Shown here: positions 1-7,736 of the stretch, piece by piece
Layout of the letters: each line of letters begins with the position of its first letter
How positions within the stretch are numbered: the first letter of the stretch is position 1
Assembly (NCBI GenBank): GCA_034437615.1
Contig: DAOTTW010000059.1
Location: forward strand, 1 to 22,510
Direction of reading: 5' to 3'
Source of the DNA: DAOTTW01 sp034437615
GTDB lineage: Bacteria > Chloroflexota > Anaerolineae > Aggregatilineales > Phototrophicaceae
Length of the DNA: 22,510 bases
Position numbers and translations under genes: made by a program
Notes under the pieces: model-generated
The model's database searches: none
Told to the model about the DNA's origin: nothing
The model's input: the letters and a program-made list of their open reading frames with translations, nothing else

Positions 1-809
1 GGGATGCCACCGCCGCCGTCGCCGTCAGGATCACCGTCGCCACCACCGTCGTCGTCGCCACCACCGTCGTCGTCGCCACCACCGTCATCGTCGCCACCAC
101 CGTCGTCGTCGCCACCACCGTCGTCGTCGCCACCACCGTCATCGTCGCCACCACCGTCACCGCCGCCGCCAATGTCACCGAAGTCTTCAAAGTCGCCAAT
201 TCTGCCTGCGATGAAATCGTCTTCGATCACGACATCAAAATCACGGGTGATGAGGTTGCCGCTACCGTCTTCGGCGGTGTGCTTTGAAATCAATTGGCCT
301 TCCACCGGGCCATCCGTGCCCACTGCATAGGCGCAGATGTCGTCAATTCTGTTCTGATCGTCGAGGGCGTTCGAGAGGTTGGTGGTGAAAACGCCGACGT
401 TCGGGTCGTATTCAAGCGAAAAGATGGCGCTCTCCCAGTTGCGATCGGGGTCACTGGGGCCATCACCAGGGATGAAAACTTGCAAGTCGGCGCGTGCGCC
501 ACAGGTCGTCAGCGCGGCGATGTCCAGCGTGTTGCCATCTGGCGAGCATTCCGCCACCCAGGTAATCAGCTCTTCGCCCAGGTCACAGGAGCATTCTTCG
601 GGTGGTCGGCCTTCGCTCTGGCAGGCGATGCGTTCAATTTCCAGCACGAGGCGGTCACCTGCCGCTGCCATGCTAGCAAGCACCGCTATGGCGGCCAGGC
701 TGAGTATCAGGGCGTATTCAACGAGCGCCTGCCCGCTGATTTTTATCTCTACACGCGGCACCTGGGCCTCTATGCGAGGGATGCGCCGTTTAAGGGGGGC
801 GAATTTCAT
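1..809 (-). CDS. Type IV/Flp-pilin- or TadE-like secreted protein with Asp/Gly repeat tail (3' end outside window)
   Basis: Reading leftward from the ATG at 809, the frame is open for 269 codons to the window edge. The start is set by AGGAGA six bases upstream. Residues 1-26 form a basic leader ending in SG, followed by QALVEYALILSLAAIAVLAS. This is a class III (prepilin peptidase) signal: Gly26, then Glu at +5 of the mature protein, then a hydrophobic helix, as in Flp pilins and TadE/TadG-like proteins. Residues of about 50-210 form an ectodomain with several Cys (QSEGRPPEECSCD and later). The C-terminal part is DDDGGG repeated about six times, encoded by an 18-bp tandem repeat at 39-146. 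Such an acidic tail could bind divalent cations, but that is inference. The TPR-membrane gene lies 58 bp upstream on the same strand and may be cotranscribed. Family type is well supported; the exact subfamily and the missing C-terminus are unknown. Confidence 0.75.
   Translation of the reverse strand, partial: MKFAPLKRRIPRIEAQVPRVEIKISGQALVEYALILSLAAIAVLASMAAAGDRLVLEIERIACQSEGRPPEECSCDLGEELITWVAECSPDGNTLDIAALTTCGARADLQVFIPGDGPSDPDRNWESAIFSLEYDPNVGVFTTNLSNALDDQNRIDDICAYAVGTDGPVEGQLISKHTAEDGSGNLITRDFDVVIEDDFIAGRIGDFEDFGDIGGGGDGGGDDDGGGDDDGGGDDDGGGDDDGGGDDDGGGDDDGGGDGDPDGDGGGGI
39..158. repeat. 18-bp tandem repeat encoding DDDGGG
   Basis: Six consecutive 18-bp units (39-56, 57-74, 75-92, 93-110, 111-128, 129-146) and a partial seventh. 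On the plus strand the unit reads GCCACCACCGTCGTCGTC; two units have ATC in place of the second GTC. It is in frame with the minus-strand pilin-like gene and encodes Asp-Asp-Asp-Gly-Gly-Gly. The unit length is a multiple of three, so copy-number change would alter tail length without shifting the frame. Confidence 0.9.
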
Positions 810-867
810 ACGATTTCTCCTGGAATCTCCTATCCGTGTTTTGCGATCTTGCCGTGTCTGTGTGTCG

Positions 868-1650
868 CTAACTGAGGTTATCCACTGCTCGCTGTAGCCG
901 CGCTGCATCTGCTTGCGGTAAATCCTTTGGGTATGCAATGACGATATTAGAGCGCGTAATCAGGTTGTTGTTTGCCTCTAGCGTGTCGATGTATTCGGAC
1001 GCCAGCAAACGTGAGCCAGAACTATTAAAGACAAGCACCTGTGCGTTGCTCAGGCTACCGCTGCTGCTCAGGAACGACAGGCGATACAGGCTGCCAAGTT
1101 CGATCTCTTCTGTTTCGACAGCCACAAAGCTCGAAATGGTAATGCTGTTGCTGCGCAGCGCTTGCTCAAGCGCGTTGGCGCTGAAGCTGCTGTTCTGTGC
1201 TGCAATCGGTGTGATGTCGTCGGGGATTGTGGTTGGCTGGAAGACGTTGACCACATTGACGATGGAATAGACAATCGCGACCACGATACCGACCATCAGC
1301 AGCACGATAATCGGGCCACGCAGCGGCTTCGGCAGCCAACGCACGAGCAGGCTGCGCTCACCTTCATCAGAGAGCGACTGGCCCACGTCCGCGAATAGAT
1401 CACCCGCGTTGCCTTTGCGCTCTGCGCCCATTTCCGTCAACATGCGCAGCGCTTGCTTGTGGTTTGCGTCGTAGGTCAGGGCGCGGCGCAGGTGGCGAAT
1501 GCGTTCATCGCGTTTGCGTGTGAGTTGTGCTGCTGCATACCACGCATCCGCGCTAGGCGATTTCCGCAGCACCTCTTGCAGCAGGCGGGCGGCTTCCTGG
1601 CGGTCGCCGTTGTTGATTGCAATTTGTACGTCCATGATGGTCGCTGCCAT
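868..1650 (-). CDS. TPR-containing single-pass membrane protein, function unknown
   Basis: A 260-aa protein. I chose the ATG at 1650 because GGAG lies eight bases upstream; the frame extends to 1701, but that extension lacks a clear ribosome binding site. Residues 5-75 look like a short helical TPR-type repeat region (NNGDRQEAARLLQEVLRKSP, then RHLRRALTYDANHKQALRML). After a charged linker comes one transmembrane helix at about 112-132 (GPIIVLLMVGIVVAIVYSIV). The remaining roughly 125 residues are probably extracytoplasmic and are not recognisable. With a cytoplasmic TPR and an outer domain it could serve as a scaffold or assembly factor. It sits 58 bp upstream of the pilin-like gene on the same strand, which makes a role in that surface structure possible but unproven. 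Confidence 0.75.
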   Translation of the reverse strand: MAATIMDVQIAINNGDRQEAARLLQEVLRKSPSADAWYAAAQLTRKRDERIRHLRRALTYDANHKQALRMLTEMGAERKGNAGDLFADVGQSLSDEGERSLLVRWLPKPLRGPIIVLLMVGIVVAIVYSIVNVVNVFQPTTIPDDITPIAAQNSSFSANALEQALRSNSITISSFVAVETEEIELGSLYRLSFLSSSGSLSNAQVLVFNSSGSRLLASEYIDTLEANNNLITRSNIVIAYPKDLPQADAARLQRAVDNLS

Positions 1651-1776
1651 AGAGCAAGCTCCGGGATTGTAGGTTATCTCATGCGAGTGATAGGCTGACA
1701 ACTACAGACATTATATGCCGGAAAAGTAAGGTGCACCAATAGAGAACGGCTAAGGATTTGTATACATCCCCCGACA

Positions 1777-3030
1777 CTAGCCGTCTGCATCTTCGTCGTC
1801 TATTGCGTCCAGTTCGGCGTCAAAATCCACATAATAGCGCCGCTTCTGGATGGGGTCGGGCAGCAGGCTATCGCGTTCCTCCGGGCTGCCGTAGCCAATT
1901 TCTTTCATGAGGTCGGTGGGGGCGTTGCGTAGCGTCTTGGGGATTTCGAGGTTGCCGTATTTCTGCACGTCATTGAGTGCCCGGAAGTAAGCGGTGTAGG
2001 CCAGCCGATTCTTGCCTGTCGTCGCCAGATACGCCGTGCCATGCGCCAGATTGATCTGTGCTTCCGGCAAGCCAACCGTATCGACCGCCTGAAAAACCGC
2101 ATTTGCCAGCGTGAGCGCGTGCGGGTCTGCCATGCCAACGTCCTCACTGGCGAAGATCACCATGCGCCGTGCGATAAATTTAGGGTCTTCGCCGCCTTCG
2201 ACCATACGCGCCAGGTAATACAACGCGGCATCGACATCACCAGCACGCATACTCTTGATGTAGGCGCTAATGGTGTTGTAGTGCTCTTCGCCCGTGTTGT
2301 CATAGCGCAGGCGCTTGGATTGCATCGCCTGTTTGATGTGGTCCAGCGTCAGCGTGCCGCCTCTGGGCGCATACAGGCGCTTGGCGTTATCCAGCACATT
2401 CAGCGAAGCGCGTGCATCGCCATTCGCATACAACGTCAGGAAATCCAGCGCGTCATCCTCTAGCTGCACCTGCAAGTATTTTCCTGCGCGTCGTGTGATG
2501 CTGGCAATCTCATCAACCGATAGCGGCTCTAAAATATAGACCTGCAAACGTGAGAGCAAGGCGGCGATCACTTCAAAGCTGGGGTTTTCGGTGGTCGCGC
2601 CGATCAGCGTCAGCGTGCCGTCTTCTACATAGGGCAGCAGGAAATCCTGCTGTGCCTTATTGAAGCGGTGAATCTCATCAAGGAATAGGATCGCGCCGCC
2701 GGGCGCGTCGTCACTTTCCAGCGAGTCGAACAGGCCGCGTGGTTGGTTGCGGATTTGGGTGGCGTTGATGATGCGCCGCAGGTCGTCCTTGCCCGCCGAG
2801 ACTGCCGATAGCGCGTGAAACTTCTGGTTCGTGTGCTTGGCGACGATGCGTGCCAATGTGGTTTTGCCGACGCCGGGCGGCCCCCAGAGGATCATAGAGG
2901 GCACGTCGTTCTGCTCGATAGCTAGCCGTATCGGGCGGCCCTCGCCTACCAGATGATCTTGCCCGACGAAATCGTCCAGGTCGTGTGGGCGTAGCTGTTC
3001 AGCCAGGGGTTTAGGGGCTTGTTTTGCCAT
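1777..3030 (-). CDS. rarA: Replication-associated recombination protein A (AAA+ ATPase, RarA/MgsA)
   Basis: A 417-aa protein of the RarA/MgsA/WRNIP1 family, AAA+ ATPases that act at stalled replication forks and are related to clamp-loader subunits. The N-terminal LAEQLRPHDLDDFVGQDHLV is typical of the family. Walker A is GPPGVGKTT at 50-58, Walker B ILFLDEIHRF at 114-123, sensor 1 GATTENPSF at 144-152, and LLSRLQ at 158-163 carries the likely arginine finger. The C-terminal half holds the helical tetramerisation region, with ARRMVIFASEDVG and the conserved ending region containing PIQKRRYY. The length is close to the E. coli protein (447 aa). It is on the same strand as its neighbours but separated by more than 110 bp on either side, so it may be transcribed alone. 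No defect is visible. Confidence 0.96.
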   Translation of the reverse strand: MAKQAPKPLAEQLRPHDLDDFVGQDHLVGEGRPIRLAIEQNDVPSMILWGPPGVGKTTLARIVAKHTNQKFHALSAVSAGKDDLRRIINATQIRNQPRGLFDSLESDDAPGGAILFLDEIHRFNKAQQDFLLPYVEDGTLTLIGATTENPSFEVIAALLSRLQVYILEPLSVDEIASITRRAGKYLQVQLEDDALDFLTLYANGDARASLNVLDNAKRLYAPRGGTLTLDHIKQAMQSKRLRYDNTGEEHYNTISAYIKSMRAGDVDAALYYLARMVEGGEDPKFIARRMVIFASEDVGMADPHALTLANAVFQAVDTVGLPEAQINLAHGTAYLATTGKNRLAYTAYFRALNDVQKYGNLEIPKTLRNAPTDLMKEIGYGSPEERDSLLPDPIQKRRYYVDFDAELDAIDDEDADG

Positions 3031-3147
3031 GCGTCACCTTGCTAGAAATTGCTTGCTGGAAATCGCCACTTACAGCGCAAGTTTACGGTCTATATGCAAA
3101 GTATCGCAAAAATCCAGCTTACGGTCAACTTTTGGCGGGCTTCTGGC

Positions 3148-4308
3148 CTATGGCAATTCAACGGATGCGATAAAGCGCTCGAAGAAATCACCGACGACGG
3201 CTTCTTCTGCCAGCATCTCTACCGAAAAGACCAGCCCCATACCGTCCACGACAAAGGCTGCTGCTTTGCCATACCATGTGCCGTTAAATTTATAGCTGAC
3301 GCTGAACGTCACCCCGTCATAGCCATCAACGCTGATCGGTGCGAAGTCGTCTTGCTGTGTCATCTTGAAGCGGTCAATGATGATCTCGCCTGCCGTTTGT
3401 GGGCTGTCGCTTGGCCCGGCGTTATAGACGTAGATGGCATTGGTGCCGCTGGTATCCAGGCTGCTGAACCAATCTTGCTCATCATCGTAACGCATATCGT
3501 CCCAGATAATCGGATACGCCAGCGCAAAGCCGAAGTCTGGGCTGCTGAAGGTCTGCGTGGGTAAGGCGTCAGGCGGCGCTGGTGGCCCATCGACAGGGAA
3601 AAAGCGCAAGCTCTGGCGTAGCTGGTCATACAAGCGGTCAATGGCCGCAGGCTCTAGCGAACGGACCGTCCCTAAATCGGTAACGTCTGTGCTCTGTATG
3701 GTGATAATCACCCCGGCTCCGGCAGCCTCTAAATAGAAGGCCATGCCGCGCCCTGCGATATCTGCACTTGGGTTCGCGGATTGGCGTATCTCGGCGTTTT
3801 GCATGATGCTAACGGCGTTATCGCTCGCGTCCTCTGCTTGCGCGTCAATCGTAAACGAGAATTCGGCCAGCAATTGGCCGTCAATGCGCACTGGCTCAAT
3901 GGCGTCGGTGGGGTCGAAGTAAAAGCGGGCGAAGCTCGCGAGGTTCGTGATCTCTTCTTGCTCCACGAATACAGTGATGTAAAGGCTGCTGTCATCTGCG
4001 TGGGCCACCTCGATACTTTGCGGCGCGTCCGTTGTGAAATCCGACCAACTCGCCGGATAGTCGAAACGAAAGCCCAGGTCGGCTGCCATATAGCTCTTCG
4101 AGGCATCGGCCTTCGGGGTTGCGTCTGCTGGCGGGCCGCCCGCTGGGTTCTCGCTTGGTTGGGCGGGGGGCTGCGGTGTATCCGTTGTCGGCCTGCCGGG
4201 TAAGCTGACCTGGGATGGCCCGTCCTGCATGGTTGGATGGTGCGCATTCGCCATCAGCGCCGGAAAAAGCAGCAGCAGCAGCACGATCATTGTGGCTAGT
4301 CGTTTCAT
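3148..4308 (-). CDS. Secreted protein with two PsbP-like domains, function unknown
   Basis: A 386-aa protein. I chose the ATG at 4308 because AGGA lies six bases upstream, and because it gives a textbook signal peptide: MKRLATMIVLLLLLFPALMANA, with likely cleavage after ANA. A Pro-rich linker (about residues 30-68) follows. Two related domains come next. The first starts near residue 75 (ADLGFRFDYPASWSDF) and the second near 258 (SPDFGFALAYPIIWDD). Each ends in a similar segment (LYDQLRQSLRFF and FFERFIASVELP). The opening pattern GF-x-hydrophobic-x-YP-x2-W recalls PsbP-like or PsbP-related outer-face domains of secreted bacterial proteins. No catalytic motif can be recognised. It would act outside the cytoplasmic membrane. 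Neighbour context gives no pathway. Confidence 0.75.
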   Translation of the reverse strand: MKRLATMIVLLLLLFPALMANAHHPTMQDGPSQVSLPGRPTTDTPQPPAQPSENPAGGPPADATPKADASKSYMAADLGFRFDYPASWSDFTTDAPQSIEVAHADDSSLYITVFVEQEEITNLASFARFYFDPTDAIEPVRIDGQLLAEFSFTIDAQAEDASDNAVSIMQNAEIRQSANPSADIAGRGMAFYLEAAGAGVIITIQSTDVTDLGTVRSLEPAAIDRLYDQLRQSLRFFPVDGPPAPPDALPTQTFSSPDFGFALAYPIIWDDMRYDDEQDWFSSLDTSGTNAIYVYNAGPSDSPQTAGEIIIDRFKMTQQDDFAPISVDGYDGVTFSVSYKFNGTWYGKAAAFVVDGMGLVFSVEMLAEEAVVGDFFERFIASVELP

Positions 4309-4436
4309 TCCCATTCCTGTTGACCTTCGTCGAGAATGCATCGGCAAGATTGCGTTGCTTGCTCTATGGTCGGGCTTGTGTGAACCGTTCGTCCAGTAAA
4401 AAAGAGTATAAACCCGTAATGATGTGTCTGAGTGGG

Positions 4437-5471
4437 TTAATTTTCTGCGGTCAGTGTATCCAAGATCGTGCGGTAGAGGTGGGGTAGGTTTTCCAGCCCA
4501 TGCGGTGAGCGTAAACGATAAGCCGGTATTTGATGGACCAGCCGCGATAAGACCTGAAATTCTGCCGCGCGCATCCCGCTATCCAGCAAATAATTCATGT
4601 AGGTGTTGCCGACCATCGTAATGAGCGCGTTCATCGGCTCGATTTTCTGTGCTTGTGGGCTGAGGTGCGGTTTTGCACGCCAGGGTAGGAAGAAAAACGC
4701 CTGACAGATTAATGCCTGTGACTGAAATTGGCCTTGCTGCTCGTCCAACAGCAGATATTGCTTGTTGATCGTTGGGGCGATGGGCTGTAACTGCTGCGAG
4801 GGCTGGACGACGGCTGCTATGGATGCAGGGCGCAGGCGCAAGCGCGGGTAACCGGGCAGCACCCTGTAGCTTGTAGCTGTACTGTCTTTAACGTTGTGCT
4901 GGTGCTCCGGTTTGGTTGCGGCAAAGACCGCGAGATCATCGGCCAAGATGTTATGGCCCCGACGCACGAAATAGGCTGCTGTGGTGGATTTACCCGCCCC
5001 GGATGGCCCGCTGATGATAATAGCACGCCCGTTTACCTCTATCGCGCTGCCGTGCATAACAACATACCCCCGCAGACGCAGCACAAAGCCCAGGATTGGC
5101 CCCAATAAGAACGGCGCGGCGATTTGCCTCTCATCCTCATTGCGCGGCTGTAACCAGACGTTCTCGGCGTGGCGGTCGATGGCGAAGCGCTGATCGTTGG
5201 CGTAATGCAGCAGGATGTAATCGCCATCTCGCGCTTCCATGATGCGCAGAATCGGCTCTTGGCCCTGGTCGTATTCGCGCTTACTGATGATGTGGCGGTG
5301 TGGTTGCCATTCAGGGCTATCCAGCGGCAGGTTCGGTGGCGTCCGTCCGACCCAGATGCGCAAATCCGGCTGGCCCTGCGGGTTCACATCGGCAGTGACG
5401 CCGTAAATGGGCTGGTTGGCTATGATATTCAGGCCGTAAATAACGTAATGATAGGCGGTCTGCATCGTCAC
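4437..5471 (-). CDS. HPr kinase/phosphorylase-like P-loop protein of a RiPP-type locus
   Basis: A 344-aa protein starting at GTG 5471; ATG at 5465 is possible. GGTAGG inside the end of the upstream gene is the likely ribosome binding site. The P-loop is ISGPSGAGKSTTAAYF at 153-168. It is preceded by VMHGSAIEVNGRAIII at 138-153 and followed by NILADDLAVF at 174-183, the arrangement of HprK-like kinases (His near the preceding strand, paired Asp after the P-loop). Such HprK homologues occur in lasso-peptide and related loci, where one characterised type phosphorylates the precursor peptide. The gene starts only two bases after the stop of the B2-like protease gene, so the two are almost certainly co-translated. 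No HPr, cyclase or PqqD-like gene is seen nearby. Kinase activity toward a peptide is inference from context. Confidence 0.8.
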   Translation of the reverse strand: MTMQTAYHYVIYGLNIIANQPIYGVTADVNPQGQPDLRIWVGRTPPNLPLDSPEWQPHRHIISKREYDQGQEPILRIMEARDGDYILLHYANDQRFAIDRHAENVWLQPRNEDERQIAAPFLLGPILGFVLRLRGYVVMHGSAIEVNGRAIIISGPSGAGKSTTAAYFVRRGHNILADDLAVFAATKPEHQHNVKDSTATSYRVLPGYPRLRLRPASIAAVVQPSQQLQPIAPTINKQYLLLDEQQGQFQSQALICQAFFFLPWRAKPHLSPQAQKIEPMNALITMVGNTYMNYLLDSGMRAAEFQVLSRLVHQIPAYRLRSPHGLENLPHLYRTILDTLTAEN

Positions 5472-5473
5472 AT

Positions 5474-6046
5474 TTAACCTACCCAGCGAATGACTTGATC
5501 GGGCGTCAGGCTTTCAGGGTAGACCCCAAAGCGGCTGGCGACCTGCGGCGTGTCGTTGATAACGGCGTCTGCGTGTGTCACCCAGGCATGGGCGTGCATT
5601 TGTTGACCTTCGATGCGCACGCCGAAGCGCACCGTGCTGTGGACACCGCGCCAGCGCAAGAGCCACCACAGCAGCAATGAGCGCTGTAAGCAGGTCACAT
5701 GGAATGGTGCACGCTTTGCAGCACGATTGACGGCGTGCCCGTAAGTGCGCGCCCGCGTCAGCGCCTGCGGGTTGGTCGCTTGTGGCGGCGTAGGTGATGC
5801 CCAAACCAGCAGGCGGCTCAGCCGCTTATAGGATAACTGATGAACGCCAATTTTCAGCATAAGACATAATGGCCATAATACCGCATATTGCAAGGTGCGT
5901 TTGCCACGTCGCCATAAAGACAGCAACACAGACCCAAACACGGACAAAAATCGAAGCATAGCTAGCGTCAGTCGTTCGATAACAAGCGGATTTTGCCGCA
6001 CAGTGTACTGAAGCGAATACAAAAAGGCCAGATCATAGCTTGACAA
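5474..6046 (-). CDS. Lasso peptide biosynthesis B2-type protein (transglutaminase-like cysteine protease)
   Basis: A 190-aa reading frame from a TTG at 6046 with only a weak upstream GAGA; an ATG at 5959 would give 161 aa, nearer the usual family size. The C-terminal half carries the family signature. It runs FHVTCLQRSLLLWWLL (Cys119), then RFGVRIEGQQMHAHAWV (His153), then VINDTP (Asp165), a Cys-His-Asp triad as in the McjB C-terminal/Transglut_core3 fold. Known B2 proteins remove the leader from RiPP precursors together with a PqqD-like B1 partner. The N-terminal half is hydrophobic and basic, as usual for the family. It is directly followed by the HprK-like gene. No precursor, B1 or lasso cyclase is visible in this window, so the peptide product is unknown. 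Start is uncertain; family is well supported. Confidence 0.82.
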   Translation of the reverse strand: MSSYDLAFLYSLQYTVRQNPLVIERLTLAMLRFLSVFGSVLLSLWRRGKRTLQYAVLWPLCLMLKIGVHQLSYKRLSRLLVWASPTPPQATNPQALTRARTYGHAVNRAAKRAPFHVTCLQRSLLLWWLLRWRGVHSTVRFGVRIEGQQMHAHAWVTHADAVINDTPQVASRFGVYPESLTPDQVIRWVG

Positions 6047-6156
6047 GCACGATTTCTCACAAAATTAACAATTCTGATGCTCATATAAGCGAATTCCCCT
6101 GGAAATCCGTAAAAAAATAGTCAGAATATGCGCTGGTAATTTTCAATTGCCTTACC

Positions 6157-6162
6157 TATAAT
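6157..6162 (+). promoter_or_regulatory. Possible -10 element upstream of the 459-aa secreted protein
   Basis: TATAAT lies 82 bases before the ATG at 6245, in the 198-bp gap between two divergent genes. No convincing -35 hexamer is found at the usual distance, so this is a weak call. A second TATAAC at 6191-6196 is an alternative. Confidence 0.25.
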
Positions 6163-6244
6163 CAACGTGCGTTTTAGGGCATAAATCCAGTATAACGGCT
6201 TGTATTGGGCGTTGTGAACACATATCCATTCAGAAAGGGGCATT

Positions 6245-7624
6245 ATGCGCAACTCAACAGTAGCGACCCTACTTATTCTGCTATTTGGTTTGGTATTCGT
6301 GCCAGCTACAATGGCGCAAGAAATTAGCAATGAAGAACTGAATCGGCTCTGCCCGGCGGTTGTCGATGCAGCCTACGCACAATTCGGTGCAAACTGTGGC
6401 AACGTTGAAGTTGGTGATGCGTGCTACGGTAACATCGGTGCGACGGCATACGATGACATCACGGGCCTGGTAAGCGACCGCTTCCTGACGCCGTCCAACG
6501 TCGTCCCATTGACTGACATTGAAGTCGTGGACTCTGAGCAGTTCGACTTCTTCACCGAAGTCTTCGGCATCACGATGAAGGAAATCCGCGCTGACCTGCC
6601 GGTTGCGTTGGGCCAGGAAGTCAAGATCATCGGCTTCAACGACATCCGTCTGGAAGGTGGCGTGCGCCCGGACGAAGCCGTGCAGCTACCTGACGAGGCG
6701 CTGGCCGTCAACGCGGGTGGGGCTGAGGTCTTCAGCGTGCCGCCTGGGTACAACGAAACCTCCGAGCCTGTCGGTGTGGCACCGCTGAGCGAGCCGCTCT
6801 TCGCGGATGCACAAAGCCCGGACGGTGCGTGGGTGCGTGTGTACTTCGAGCATCCCGGCACCATCGGCATCGACGCCTCGGCCTGGGTGCAGGTTGCAGA
6901 CATCGTCGGTGATGTGGACGTTACGGCGTTGCCCGTATTCGGCCCCGATGACCGCACCATTTCGCAGGAAATCTACCTGACGAATTCCAACGACCTCTCC
7001 GAGTGTGAGCAGGTTCCGCCGAACCTGATTTACGTTCAGTCGCCAGAGGGCATTGAATCCACCATTTACATCAATGACGCCGAGCTTGTGATTACGGACA
7101 CCGTGCTGATCGAGGTCGTGCCGCGCAACAACACAGCGCGTGTACTGGGCCAGGACAATCAGAACTACGTACCAGAACCGACCACAACCCAGAATGGCAT
7201 CAACCCCAACGACCGCGCCCTGCTGCATTGCATCGTGGTGGCTGGCTTCATGGAATGTGAAGAGGGCAACGTGCTGCCGTCCGGCTTCGAGGCATACCTG
7301 TGCTTGATCGAGAGTGGTAACCTGGGCCTGGATGATGACAACACGCTGGATTGGTCGCTAGACCCCTCCTGCGGTGGCCCGCTGGACGTCGGCCCTGTGC
7401 CGCAATCGCTAGCTGAACGTTTGCAAAACTCCCTGACGGGCCTGCCGCAGAACGTGACAGAGCGCCCGTTTGAAATCTTCATCATCGTGCAGCCTTCCGG
7501 TGTGGATGTCGAGCCGATCATCCGCCGCGTGAAGATCAACGACATCGTTGAGTTTGAGCGTTTGTGTGCAGAGGGTGTCATCAGCCCTGAAATCTGCGCT
7601 CAAGAAGGCTTTGGCAGCAACTAA
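6245..7624 (+). CDS. Secreted protein of unknown function, Cys-containing, Chloroflexota-type module
   Basis: A 459-aa protein with a strong AAAGGGG site before the ATG and a signal peptide (MRNSTVATLLILLFGLVFVP, cleavage probably at MAQ). The mature part begins with LNRLCPAVVDAAYAQFGANC, then DACYGN, then FGITMKEIRADLPVALGQEV. The same order (CP, CYG, a short linker, ADLP near GQ) recalls, from memory, N-terminal modules of secreted FecR-like proteins in Chloroflexota; I cannot confirm this here. Later parts (EVFSVPPGYN and RVYFEHPGTIGIDASAWVQV) suggest small beta domains. About ten cysteines could form disulfides. It opens the plus-strand run that continues with the polysaccharide genes, 112 bp before the BY-kinase. 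A role in the cell envelope or in sensing is inference. Confidence 0.75.
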   Translation: MRNSTVATLLILLFGLVFVPATMAQEISNEELNRLCPAVVDAAYAQFGANCGNVEVGDACYGNIGATAYDDITGLVSDRFLTPSNVVPLTDIEVVDSEQFDFFTEVFGITMKEIRADLPVALGQEVKIIGFNDIRLEGGVRPDEAVQLPDEALAVNAGGAEVFSVPPGYNETSEPVGVAPLSEPLFADAQSPDGAWVRVYFEHPGTIGIDASAWVQVADIVGDVDVTALPVFGPDDRTISQEIYLTNSNDLSECEQVPPNLIYVQSPEGIESTIYINDAELVITDTVLIEVVPRNNTARVLGQDNQNYVPEPTTTQNGINPNDRALLHCIVVAGFMECEEGNVLPSGFEAYLCLIESGNLGLDDDNTLDWSLDPSCGGPLDVGPVPQSLAERLQNSLTGLPQNVTERPFEIFIIVQPSGVDVEPIIRRVKINDIVEFERLCAEGVISPEICAQEGFGSN

Positions 7625-7637
7625 GACGCTTTGCGTC
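7625..7637 (+). other. Small hairpin just after the secreted-protein gene
   Basis: GACGC-TTT-GCGTC begins one base after the stop codon. It has no T-tract, so it is not a standard intrinsic terminator; it may protect the mRNA end or mean nothing. Confidence 0.3.
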
Positions 7638-7679
7638 AAGCAAGCGACCACAACTGAACCCGTTGTGAACTGTGTTTGG

Positions 7680-7703
7680 GGTGCCTGCGCTTTGTGCGGC
7701 ACC
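7680..7703 (+). other. Hairpin upstream of the BY-kinase gene
   Basis: GGTGCC (7680-7685) pairs with GGCACC (7698-7703). Inside, GCGC pairs with GTGC (one G-T pair) around a TTT loop, with a single T bulge. The helix ends 33 bases before the kinase ATG and has no T-tract. It could be an attenuator or an mRNA-processing site between the two genes. Confidence 0.35.
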
Positions 7704-7736
7704 TCAGCACGCTAATAACAGGAAGTGCCATCGCAT

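Noticed and set aside
4..330. Plus-strand Pro/Ser-rich open frame
   Set aside because: It is the opposite-strand reading of the DDDGGG repeat in the pilin-like gene, which has a ribosome binding site and a clear signal sequence.
294..897. Two long plus-strand open frames with apparent starts
   Set aside because: Both are antisense to the pilin-like gene, have no ribosome binding site and show no recognisable domain.
1746..1784. Inverted repeat ACGGCTA/TAGCCGT at the rarA stop as a terminator
   Set aside because: Only 7 bp with a 25-base loop and no T-tract.
6038..6048. GCTTGACAAGC palindrome at the TTG start of the B2-like gene as an operator
   Set aside because: Short single site with no second copy nearby; probably chance.
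6121..6244. A 40-residue minus-strand frame as a lasso precursor upstream of the B2-like gene
   Set aside because: It lacks a ribosome binding site, a Thr near a leader-core junction and a plausible ring acceptor pattern, and begins at the start codon of the opposing gene.
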